From: Ardenticatenaceae bacterium
Lineage (GTDB): Bacteria > Chloroflexota > Anaerolineae > Promineifilales > Promineifilaceae
NCBI GenBank assembly: GCA_020634495.1
Contig: JACKBR010000022.1
Span: 14,812 to 78,811 of the forward strand
DNA length: 64,000 bases
Direction: 5' to 3'
The first letter of the stretch is position 1, and each line of letters begins with the position of its first letter. Positions 41,733 through 50,628 of this stretch are shown in pieces. The notes beneath the pieces were generated by a model. It saw only the letters and a program-made list of their open reading frames with translations. It was not told the DNA's origin and did no database searches. A program made the position numbers and the translations under genes.

Positions 41733-43265
41733 ATGCTGGCAAAAGTATTTAGTTGTGCCATTGTTGGGTTAGATGCCGAAATTGTTGAGGTAGAAGTCGA
41801 TATAATCCGGGGGCAGCCTGCCTTTAATTTGGTAGGTTTGCCAGATGCGGCCGTTCGCGAAAGTCGTGATCGGGTGCATAGCGCCATTAAAAATAGCGGC
41901 TTCACCTTTCCTGCTGGTAAGCGAATCACCGTTAATTTGGCCCCAGCAGACCTGCGCAAAGAAGGCCCCGCCTACGATCTGCCCATCGCTGTAGGCATTT
42001 TAGCCGCCTCTCAGCAAATCTGGGCAGAAAAGCTGGTCGATGCGCTCTTCCTGGGCGAGCTTTCGCTGGACGGCACCGCTCGCCACACCAAAGGCATTCT
42101 GCCCATGACAGCCCTGGCCCGTGAGCAAGGCTTTCGCCGCGTTTTTGTCCCCGCCGACGATGCTGGCGAAGCCGCCCTGTTGCCAGATGTTGACGTACTT
42201 GCCATTCGCAACTTGTCTGAATTGGTAGGCCACCTTACCGGACTCAAGCCGCTGACCCCGTACACTGTAGATTTAGCAGAACAGTTTGGCCAGGACCCCA
42301 TTTATGCCGCAGATTTCTGCGACATCATGGGGCAGGAGCACGTGAAGAGGGCCATGGAAGTATCAGCAGCCGGGTCGCACAATCTTCTCATGTCGGGGCC
42401 ACCAGGGGCTGGAAAAACGCTTCTGGCCAAGTCGATGCCCAGCATTTTGCCCCGCATGTCGGTAGATGAGGCGCTGGAGGTGACCAAAATTTACAGCGTG
42501 GCTGGTTTATTGCCACCCGATACACCGTTGATGAGAAATCGGCCGTTTCGCGCCCCACACCATACCATTAGCTATGCTGGACTGGTTGGCGGCGGAGCCT
42601 GGCCCCGCCCTGGCGAAATTAGCCTTTCGCATAGAGGCGTTCTTTTTCTTGATGAATTACCTGAGTTTGGTCAAAATTTGATAGAAGTCCTGCGCCAACC
42701 CCTGGAAGGCATCCCCCGCGAAGTATCCATCTCGCGGGCTTCCGGTACCGTCACGTACCCGGCCAACTTTATGCTGGTTGCCGCGCAAAATCCATGCCCC
42801 TGCGGCTATTTTGGCGACCCCACCCACGCCTGTAGCTGCTCCAACGCCATGATCACCCGCTACCAAAAGCGCATTTCTGGGCCACTGATGGACCGTATTG
42901 ACTTGCATGTGGAAGTACCCAGAGTGGAATATGACAAACTGACTAGCAAACAGCGTGGCGAAACATCTGCCGACATTCGTGAGCGTGTGGAATGCGCCCG
43001 CCAGATACAGGTAGAACGCTTCAAAGATAACATCCTGTACGCCAATGCCGATATGGGGCCAAGCGAAGTTCGCAATGTATGCCAGCTAGATGATACCGGG
43101 AACCGCCTGATGCGCAGCGCAATGGCCCAAATGAGCCTGAGCGCCCGTGCCTTCCACCGCATTCTAAAGGTGGCGCGAACCATTGCTGATTTAGCAGCAG
43201 AGGAAAAAATTCAGCCAGCCCATCTGGCAGAAGCATTACAATATCGACCTAAACAAGCTTTATAA
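41733..43265 (+). CDS. comM: ComM/YifB-family AAA+ ATPase (Mg-chelatase-like)
   Basis: A 510-residue protein. The N-terminal ~170 residues are the ChlI-like/Lon-protease-like domain (EVEVDIIRGQPAFNLVGLPD, INLAPADLRKEGPAYDLP-type region). The AAA+ core has Walker A GPPGAGKTLLAKS, Walker B LFLDELPEFG and the segment ASGTVTYPANFMLVAAQNPC. A Cys-rich stretch (CPCGYFGDPTHACSC) and the C-terminal MgChl-C domain (SARAFHRILKVARTIADLA) are present. ComM is a helicase that promotes branch migration during natural transformation. Only near matches to the octamer occur in the gene. Confidence 0.94.
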   Translation: MLAKVFSCAIVGLDAEIVEVEVDIIRGQPAFNLVGLPDAAVRESRDRVHSAIKNSGFTFPAGKRITVNLAPADLRKEGPAYDLPIAVGILAASQQIWAEKLVDALFLGELSLDGTARHTKGILPMTALAREQGFRRVFVPADDAGEAALLPDVDVLAIRNLSELVGHLTGLKPLTPYTVDLAEQFGQDPIYAADFCDIMGQEHVKRAMEVSAAGSHNLLMSGPPGAGKTLLAKSMPSILPRMSVDEALEVTKIYSVAGLLPPDTPLMRNRPFRAPHHTISYAGLVGGGAWPRPGEISLSHRGVLFLDELPEFGQNLIEVLRQPLEGIPREVSISRASGTVTYPANFMLVAAQNPCPCGYFGDPTHACSCSNAMITRYQKRISGPLMDRIDLHVEVPRVEYDKLTSKQRGETSADIRERVECARQIQVERFKDNILYANADMGPSEVRNVCQLDDTGNRLMRSAMAQMSLSARAFHRILKVARTIADLAAEEKIQPAHLAEALQYRPKQAL

Positions 43266-43282
43266 GAAAAGAAAAAAGGAGG

Positions 43283-43322
43283 GTGGCGTCACTTGAAAAA
43301 ATTTTCAATTATGTGACGCCAC
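43283..43322 (+). terminator. Strong hairpin after comM
   Basis: GTGGCGTCAC (43283-43292) pairs with GTGACGCCAC (43313-43322), with a nested TTGAAAA/TTTTCAA. No T-run follows, so it may be a repeat or RNA-stabilising hairpin rather than a true terminator. Confidence 0.5.
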
Positions 43323-43446
43323 AGTTTAAGGGGGGAAGAAGTAAAATAGGAAGAGTAGTTAAAAAATAGTACCGTTATCTTACGGCTCGCATTAAGGTAA
43401 ACCAAATTAAAAAACCTTAACCTCACCTGGCAATATGCCAAAATGT

Positions 43447-43683
43447 TTAGGCTGGTTTTGCCTTTCGTTGGTATTCATTCCAGGCTAAATTAAAAGCTTC
43501 GATCACGGCTGGCGATGCGTTTTTATCTACCAACCAGGTTGCCCAAATCATGTGACCATTAGCCTTTTTTCGCGTTGCCTTTGGCTCTTCGAACTGACTC
43601 ATCGTATGGGCAAAATCCCCGACAACGTCATTGCGTTCAATTTGTGTTTTTAGCCATTGGTAGAATGTGGAGGAGGATTCCAT
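43447..43683 (-). CDS. YozE-like SAM-fold small protein
   Basis: A 78-residue helical protein. STFYQWLKTQIERNDVVGDF matches the YozE_SAM_like start (FxxWLxxQ..R.D.IGD.A), and the middle and C-terminal helices (WATWLVDKNASPAVIEAFNL) are compatible. Function of the family is unknown. GAGG is present about 8 nt before the ATG on the minus strand (complement of CCTC at 43695). The gene stands alone, convergent with comM. Confidence 0.65.
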   Translation of the reverse strand: MESSSTFYQWLKTQIERNDVVGDFAHTMSQFEEPKATRKKANGHMIWATWLVDKNASPAVIEAFNLAWNEYQRKAKPA

Positions 43684-44043
43684 AGCAGCGTTTTACCTCG
43701 CTTATTACTTGGCATCATACAATAGATTGCATGATGCAAAACCGATTTCAATGGCTCCCCAGGATGTGTAAAAATGGTTGTTTAGCACTAATGACATAAT
43801 ATCAATGTATACTTAAGATTGTAATTAAGAATCGGTGAAATGAGAGATAATCTTCATGGTACTTTTGGCCCATTTTAGGCGGCAAAAAATGCTTTTGGGG
43901 TTTAATAATGTGATATCAGGTTAAAAAATAAGATTGCGCTTGCGAATCCGATTACACTGATATACGCTTGTCAGTGCTTTTTTTGATGGCTTGCCTGTCT
44001 GGCAGGCGTTTTGGTACTCCTCTTCAAAGATAGTAAGAAATTT
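43684..44043. other. Divergent AT-rich intergenic region with tandem hairpins
   Basis: About 360 nt without a gene. It contains the near-palindrome TTGCATGATGCAA (43727-43739), a TATACT -10-like box at 43808-43813 and, before the TPR gene, two hairpins in tandem. I see no repeat shared with the rest of the window. Confidence 0.45.
43955..43984 (+). terminator. Terminator-like hairpin in the TPR gene leader
   Basis: CACTGA (43955-43960) and TCAGTG (43971-43976) enclose 10 nt and are followed by CTTTTTTT. A second hairpin, GCCTG/CAGGC with GTTTT, is at 43993-44011. The coding start is 44044, so both lie in the leader. Confidence 0.5.
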
Positions 44044-45144
44044 ATGGCAAACGACCGGACAAAATACAATAAGGCAATAAAAATTGGTTTGGCTAACAAC
44101 AAAGCCAAAAAATGGAAAGATGCGTTTATGGCTTTCCGTGTTGCTATTGGAGAGTTCCCAAATGATGCAGCTGCTTATGCTGGCCTGGGGGAATCTTGCC
44201 TGGGTCTTAAGCAGTTGGATCGGGCGCTAGATTGCTTTAAGCTAGCGGCACGATATTCCAAAGGGGATATGCGCTATTTGCGCAGCGTGGCGGATATTCA
44301 GGAGCGGCAGGGGCAGCTGGCGGAAGCAGCTCGAACATATCTGGCAATTGGTGAGATTTTTCTTAAGCAGCGCAAGCTTGAAGAAGCTATTGGTAATTGG
44401 GAACGCTCGATTCGTTTGGATTCCAGCTTGTTGGGGTCGCATAAGCGGCTGGCGATGGTGTTTCAGCGTTTAGGCCGAACGCGCGATGCTGTGCGGGAGT
44501 ATCTGGCCATTGCCCGCATTTTGCAAATGCGAGGTGACGATAAAAAAGCGTTGCAAATGTGCCAGGCGGCTTTGCGTTTGGATCCGGGGAATCAGGATGT
44601 GTTAACGGCCGTTGAGCTAATTCGTCATGGAGAGTCTGCCTTTAAGCAGCCTGTGGTCGAAGAAGTCCCTGAACCTGCCCCTGGTTTATCACCAGAAGAG
44701 CAGGCCGAAGCAGACAGCCTGACAGAAACGGTGCGCCAGATGGCCGCCATTTTTGAGGCCGAACGTGAAAAGCAGGTGGCTGCGGAACGTGAAGAAGTGA
44801 TTGATCCGTTGGAGATAGCCCGACGGCTGGCCCAAGAAGAGCTCGCTGCGGAGTTGTTTCGTGAGGAAGATGAAACCGAAGAGGGAGCTAACGGATTGAG
44901 TAAATTGGAGCGTGATGCTCTGGTGGGCCAGGCAATGGATTTTGAAACACGCGGTCACATTGATGATGCGATTGCTTGTTACCGGCGGGCGATTCGTGGT
45001 GGATTGAAGTTGCCTGCGGCTTATTTTTTGTTGGGATTGCTGTTTGTTGCTAATTCGCAGCGAACCGAGGCGGAAAAGGTGCTTGCTTTGGCTGCCCGAA
45101 ACCCATCTTACCTGGAAGCAAGCCGGTGGGCTTTGAAAAACTAA
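44044..45144 (+). CDS. Tetratricopeptide-repeat protein
   Basis: A 366-residue soluble protein made of TPRs: about five repeats in residues 10-200 (KKWKDAFMAFRVAIGEFPND, LKQLDRALDCFKLAARYSKG, KLEEAIGNWERSIRLDSSLL). Then an acidic spacer (~205-290) and two further repeats at the end (GHIDDAIACYRRAIRGGLKL). It probably acts as a scaffold; partner unknown. ATG 44044 (MANDRTKYNKAIKIGLANNK) is chosen over upstream non-ATG codons. The leader contains two hairpins. Confidence 0.83.
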   Translation: MANDRTKYNKAIKIGLANNKAKKWKDAFMAFRVAIGEFPNDAAAYAGLGESCLGLKQLDRALDCFKLAARYSKGDMRYLRSVADIQERQGQLAEAARTYLAIGEIFLKQRKLEEAIGNWERSIRLDSSLLGSHKRLAMVFQRLGRTRDAVREYLAIARILQMRGDDKKALQMCQAALRLDPGNQDVLTAVELIRHGESAFKQPVVEEVPEPAPGLSPEEQAEADSLTETVRQMAAIFEAEREKQVAAEREEVIDPLEIARRLAQEELAAELFREEDETEEGANGLSKLERDALVGQAMDFETRGHIDDAIACYRRAIRGGLKLPAAYFLLGLLFVANSQRTEAEKVLALAARNPSYLEASRWALKN

Positions 45145-45308
45145 GAATCCATCCGAAAAGCCACAGGCTTGCACTGAGCGCAGCCGAAGTAGGAAAAAGC
45201 GAATCAAGTGGCTTTGAGCCTAAACTCAAACGCCTTCGTGAGCTCTGTAGCTAATATTCGGATAAGTATTGATAATAAATTCCCATTTTGAATTGAGAGA
45301 CTGTTTAG

Positions 45309-45623
45309 ATGCCAAAACCAAAAAAGTTCCGCATCAGTGATGAGGCGGTTTTTGAAACAATTATTCAACTTTGCGCCGCCTCTTGGCCAGATGAAACGGT
45401 ACGGCCGGAAGAGATTGCCATGACCCTGCATGAGGTAGAGTGGCAGGCGCTGACCAAGCGCATTCGCCTGGCAGTGAAGCAACTGGCTGAAGCCGGGCAG
45501 GTGCAAATTATGCGAAAGGGCAAACCGGCCGACCCGGATGATTTTAAGGGCGTTTATCGGGTACGTTTGGCGGATTCGTTTTGGAATTCTCCCGCTGTAG
45601 AACCAGCTACACCAGCTGAATAA
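45309..45623 (+). CDS. DUF3253 family protein
   Basis: A 104-residue winged-helix-like protein. VFETIIQLCAASWPDETVRP, then MTLHEVEWQALTKRIRLAVK and QIMRKGKPADPDDFKGVYRV follow DUF3253, a small family of unknown function with a DNA-binding-like fold. Its 3' end overlaps the convergent ARMT1-like gene by 17 nt. Confidence 0.75.
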   Translation: MPKPKKFRISDEAVFETIIQLCAASWPDETVRPEEIAMTLHEVEWQALTKRIRLAVKQLAEAGQVQIMRKGKPADPDDFKGVYRVRLADSFWNSPAVEPATPAE

Positions 45624-46791
45624 TCCCCCAACGGCCGTTCACCAACCAATCTTCCTCTAAATCTAACTCTTGCAACCGACTGTGCGCTACGCCCGCCAGC
45701 ACCTCAGACTTGCAGGTGCGTAAAAATAGGGTGGGCGTGGGCAGATAGCTCACGATGTCTTGTATGGGGGTGGTGTGTGGCCAGGGGGCGTCGCCCAAGG
45801 CCCGGCGATAGTTGGCGTCGCCCTTGCTGATGATGAGGTTGCTGGCCGCCAGCTTTTGGTGCAGGTCTGGGGGCATTTGCCACAGCGGGTGCGGTGAGGT
45901 CCAAAATGGATGGTTGAGCAGGCGCAAACGGCCGTTTACCAAATAATTTGTCAACCGTTCCCCGGCAATTTGCACCGCTGCCTCCCGCTGCTGGCGTAGA
46001 TAGCCAACAGTCGATTCCACGTCCAGCACGGTGGCGTCGGAGACAAAGGTGGGGTGCAGTTTGAGGTGAAACTGTACAGTCGCCGCCTGATTGACGGATA
46101 GCAAATAATCTGCCAGGCACAAATCCCCAATTAGTTCAAAACCAGCGTTGTCGATAATGAAGTCAATCTGATTAACTGGCTTGCTGAGCAGGTGGGTAAC
46201 GGCCGTTCCATCATTCACCAGCAAGTGCGCCAGTTGTGCGGCTGATCCGGCATGGCTGGGCATGGCAGCATCTCCCGCCGCCCACATGCTCATGTCCGCC
46301 TGGTTCCCCCACAGGGCAGTCAGCAGCAGTTGGCCAAAGTTATCGGCCTGCCACCCCTGCCCAATCGTTTGGTTTAGCTGGGCAAAAAGTGCGCTGGTAG
46401 CGGTTTGGGTTGTGTCCAGGCCGGTCTGTTTTTGCTGGGCATAGGGATCGATGCCGCTGCGAAAATAATCGAGTGCGGCCACAATACTACGATAAAAGTA
46501 GGTTTCGGCGAAAAACCAGGGGACTTCGAGGAAAGTTTTGCCCAGGTGTGGCTCGATGGCGGCTTCCCAGGCTGCCAGGTCAGGGGCGAGATGATCGGGT
46601 AACGACTGTATTTCACCCTCAGCTATCTCATCAAGTAGGATAAACAGTTGGGAAACGGCCGTTTCTGGCAGTTCGTTTTCAGCCAAAATACGCATCAAAA
46701 TCCCAGGCAATCTGTTCTGGACGGTGTGATTGGTAAATTGGGTATCCATGCCCCGCAGCGGCTGTGGAACAGGTAGTTTCGGTGCATTCAT
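45607..46791 (-). CDS. ARMT1-like damage-control phosphatase (DUF89)
   Basis: A 394-residue DUF89 protein. The metal site is recognisable: FIIDNAGFELIGDLCLADYL (Asp-Asn, then Asp), FHLKLHPTFVSDATV, and KGDANYRRALGD with RTCKSEVLAG downstream. DUF89 enzymes are metal-dependent phosphatases acting on damaged or side-product sugar phosphates, and human ARMT1 was also described as a carboxyl methyltransferase. Probably in one unit with the next two genes on the minus strand, after a 6-nt gap. Confidence 0.88.
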   Translation of the reverse strand: MNAPKLPVPQPLRGMDTQFTNHTVQNRLPGILMRILAENELPETAVSQLFILLDEIAEGEIQSLPDHLAPDLAAWEAAIEPHLGKTFLEVPWFFAETYFYRSIVAALDYFRSGIDPYAQQKQTGLDTTQTATSALFAQLNQTIGQGWQADNFGQLLLTALWGNQADMSMWAAGDAAMPSHAGSAAQLAHLLVNDGTAVTHLLSKPVNQIDFIIDNAGFELIGDLCLADYLLSVNQAATVQFHLKLHPTFVSDATVLDVESTVGYLRQQREAAVQIAGERLTNYLVNGRLRLLNHPFWTSPHPLWQMPPDLHQKLAASNLIISKGDANYRRALGDAPWPHTTPIQDIVSYLPTPTLFLRTCKSEVLAGVAHSRLQELDLEEDWLVNGRWGIIQLV

Positions 46792-46797
46792 CGGTAG

Positions 46798-47439
46798 CTA
46801 ACCAACTTTGTAAGCCACCAGCAAACCATCCCGAATGGGCAGCAGGGAGCTGATCCAGTTAGGGCTGGTGGTGAGCATTTCGGTGGCCCGGCGAATGGCC
46901 TGGGTGGTGTCGCTTTGCTCCGTTTCATCCCAGACACGGCCGCTCCACACCATGTTGTCGATGATCAGCACGCCGCCCGGGCGCAGCTTTTGCTCGATGA
47001 CTGCCAGCGAATCGGGGTAGGCCGTTTTGTCAATATCGTTAAAGATGAGGTCAAAGGGGCCATCAGCTTGCCGCAACGTCTGGACTGCCTCGCTAACGTG
47101 AAAGGTCACGAGATCGCTGTAGCCCAGCGTTTGTAAATGGTTTTGGGCCATTTGGGACAGCTCATCGTCCCAGACAACGTGATGCACTGAGCCGCCGCCG
47201 TTTTCGCGCACGGCGCGGGCAAACCAGGCGGTGGAGTAGCCATAGCCGGACCCCAACTCAAAAATGCGCTGCGCCTTGATCAGGCGGGCAATCTGGTAGC
47301 ACGCCTGCCCGGAGGCTGGCCCGATGATGGGGAAGTTGTGTTTGGCGGCGTAGGCTTCCATTTTTTGCAGTTCAGACGGCCGTTCCGGCACCAGTTCATC
47401 CAAATACCGCTCTAAACTTGCTTTGTAGTTGTTCAACAT
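46798..47439 (-). CDS. Class I SAM-dependent O-methyltransferase
   Basis: A 213-residue O-methyltransferase of the catechol/caffeoyl-CoA type. Motif I is RIFELGSGYGYSTAWFARAV, and the metal and substrate region is GPFDLIFNDIDKTAYPDSL then IIDNMVWSGRV. The N-terminal cap helix (MEAYAAKHNFPIIGPASGQ) is typical. ATG 47439 overlaps the stop of the VOC gene (TAATG), so the pair is translationally coupled. Substrate unknown. Confidence 0.9.
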   Translation of the reverse strand: MLNNYKASLERYLDELVPERPSELQKMEAYAAKHNFPIIGPASGQACYQIARLIKAQRIFELGSGYGYSTAWFARAVRENGGGSVHHVVWDDELSQMAQNHLQTLGYSDLVTFHVSEAVQTLRQADGPFDLIFNDIDKTAYPDSLAVIEQKLRPGGVLIIDNMVWSGRVWDETEQSDTTQAIRRATEMLTTSPNWISSLLPIRDGLLVAYKVG

Positions 47440-47810
47440 TAAAAACTGTCTCCTTCCTGCATAAATTCCAGCCGGTTGCCAAAGGGGTCATTGACATAAA
47501 ATCGACGCACGGCAATGCCAGAACGATCGTCGATGATGGGAATGCCTGCCGCTTGCAAATGTTTTCGTGCGGCGTCTAAATCGGCGACGCGCAGGCCGGG
47601 ATGGGCTTTGGTGGCGGGCACAAACTCTTTTTGCACGCCCAGGTGCAGTTCCAGACCATCCCCGGCAAACCAGCAGCCACCCTTGGCCTGAAGCTGGGCG
47701 GGTTTTTCTAATTCTTGGAGCTGGAGGATACGGCCGTAAAATTCCCGTGCCCTTGCCTCACCCCCCGGTGGCATCGCCAACTGCACATGATCCAATCGCG
47801 TAATTTTCAT
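47439..47810 (-). CDS. VOC (glyoxalase-like) family protein
   Basis: A 123-residue single-domain VOC protein. MKITRLDHVQLAMPPGGEAR carries the N-terminal metal His, and LELHLGVQ and FGNRLEFMQ supply the other positions. The substrate is unknown; fosfomycin-resistance, glyoxalase and dioxygenase relatives exist. ATG 47810 matches the family start. The IS110-derived segment begins about 10 nt upstream, so the insertion may have separated the gene from its native promoter. Confidence 0.85.
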   Translation of the reverse strand: MKITRLDHVQLAMPPGGEARAREFYGRILQLQELEKPAQLQAKGGCWFAGDGLELHLGVQKEFVPATKAHPGLRVADLDAARKHLQAAGIPIIDDRSGIAVRRFYVNDPFGNRLEFMQEGDSF

Positions 47811-47830
47811 AGATGCCCTAATTGTCATTA

Positions 47831-48694
<864 letters not shown>

Positions 48695-48825
48695 TTTGCG
48701 TTTGGCCTTTTTAACCATTTTTCAAACACAGTTGCTCTGAGTGAAAGCTGACGCTGTCAGCCAGAATTCCTCTGAACACCGTCTGGTTGAGCCTATGGCG
48801 CAGGGTAAGGTTTATGTTGGGTTAC

Positions 48826-48948
48826 GGCCGTAGGGATGCTTCATTGCGTTCAGCATGACAAACCAAAATCTGCGAAAAAAGCCCCTAATCGCCAACAGTT
48901 TGGAGGAGTAGGCATCCTCAGATGCCGGTCGCCTGAGAATGCTCCCCA
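48826..48948. repeat. Dispersed intergenic repeats beside the ettA pseudogene
   Basis: GGATGCTTCATTGCGTTCAG then CATGACA (48834-48860) matches the repeat at the right window edge (63890-64000). GGAGTAGGCATCCTCAGATG (48905-48924) belongs to the 27764 family. Confidence 0.55.
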
Positions 48949-48949
48949 C

Positions 48950-50458
48950 TTCGCGGGTGAGCTTGCGGTAGGTGATGCGTGCGGCATCTGCCTTGTCACC
49001 CAGGCGCTGGCGGCGATCTCTTCGTAATCGCTGTAATTGCCATGTGCCAATGCGCCTGGCTTTCGCCCTCGAAGGAGAATGGGTGGCTACCGGTCTAAAA
49101 CCAGCGATCATGCGAAATAATCACGGCCGATCCGGCAAAACTTTCCAGCCCCAGCTCCAGCGCGCCCGCAGCGTCTCCGTTCAGGCTTTATCGGTTCGTC
49201 CAGCAGCAGCAACCGCAGCCCGATTTGAGCAGCTTGGCCAGATGCACCCGGTTGCGCCCCACCGGAAAGCGTACCACTTCTTCTGCGGTCGCCCGCAAAG
49301 GCAGACGTAAGCGCGTGAATTTACCGGCGCGGCCTAGCCTGCATCGTTTCTTCACCATCAGAGATTTTGCGACCGTTTTGTCCGCCAACCGTCGGCTTTA
49401 ATCACGTAGGCCATGCACGGTATCACCCACGCGAAAGTCCCGCCGTCCGGCTGTTCTCACCGACAACTATGCGAAGAGTGTTCCCGTTGCTCCCCAACAG
49501 CCCCAATCGCCCCAGAATCAAACGAAAGCATCGTACAGAAGGGTGTTGCCGTAGCCTTGCGACATTTGGCCTCAATGACGAGTTGCGCGTAGGCGCAGGC
49601 TCCGGCGGAATGTAAATTTGCGGTCTTTACTGAAAGCAGCCTGTTGGAAGGATTGATGCGCCTTGGTTTGCTTACTTTGGGCGTGTCAGTTGATCCTATT
49701 CTGCGCGAGGTTTCGTTGACCCTGCTGGCGCTTCAGGCCAGCCAGAGGAGAGCTGTTTCCAGGAATGCGCGTAGGATCCAGCTCTGAAAATCCAGCCCGC
49801 CATGTTGTCTGGTCGTGACGCAATGACGGCGCGGATACTGCAAGATGCTTTTCCAGCCAGGCGACTGATTCAGCGTCGAGGTGGTTGGTTCGTCCAGCAG
49901 GATGTCTGGCTGCTTGAGCAGCAGGCGGCACAGGGCCACGCGCCGCCGCTCACCGCCGGACAGGTGGAATGAAGCATCCCGGGCGGGTGAGGGCGTCCAT
50001 GGCCAACCCAGGCGGCTGTCCAGATTCCAGGCGTCCATGTGGTCTAGCTTGTCTTGCAGTGCGCCCTGTCGTTCGATGAGGTCGTTCATCTCATCGTCGC
50101 TCATCGGTTCGCCAAACTTCAGGTTGATTTCGTCGAACTCGCGCAGGGCATCGACGACTTCTTGCGCGCCTTCTTCGACGATGTCGCGCACGGTTTTGCT
50201 GTCGTCGAGCTGGGGTTCCTGTTCCAAATAGCCAATGGTGTAGCCGGGGGATACGGCCGTTTCTCCCACAAATTCTGTATCCACCCCGGCCATAATGCGC
50301 AGCAGGGTGCTCTTGCCTGCGCCGTTCAGCCCCAACACGCCAATCTTGGCTCCGTAAAAGTAGGAAAGGGAGATGTCACGCAGAATTTGTTTGTTGGGCG
50401 GCACAATTTTGCCCACGCCCATCATCGAATAAATTACTTTTTTATCGTCGGTGGTCAT
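48950..50458 (-). pseudogene. ettA: EttA (ABC-F translation factor) pseudogene
   Basis: EttA gates the ribosome's entry into elongation according to energy state. Here the first half is intact to about 49910: KIVPPNKQILRDISLSYF, Walker A LGLNGAGKSTLL, LSGGERRRVALCRLLL. After that the homology hops between frames: DILLDEPTT, then in another frame NHLDAESVAWLEKHL, later GRNRVHLAKLLKSG, SFAGSAVIISHDRW, HGNYSDYEE and finally RLGDKADAARITYRKLTR near 48955. At least five frameshifts are needed. Neighbouring genes are clean, so decay rather than general sequencing error is favoured. Confidence 0.85.
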
Positions 50459-50628
50459 TGAACACACTCACTTTTTTATTGCGGTTTGGATATGGGGATT
50501 ATACAACGGCCGTTCCGCTTGCGCTTTTCACCTTTTTATTACTAAGAAACAAAGACAGGAAGGAACAAAGACTTTACTTTGTTTCTTCCTGCCTTCGTAC
50601 CTTTGTATTAAGTTTTGACCAATCCCGT

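Noticed and set aside
43283..43322. Definite rho-independent terminator of comM
   Set aside because: The stem is strong but no T-run follows on either strand; kept only as a hairpin with modest confidence.
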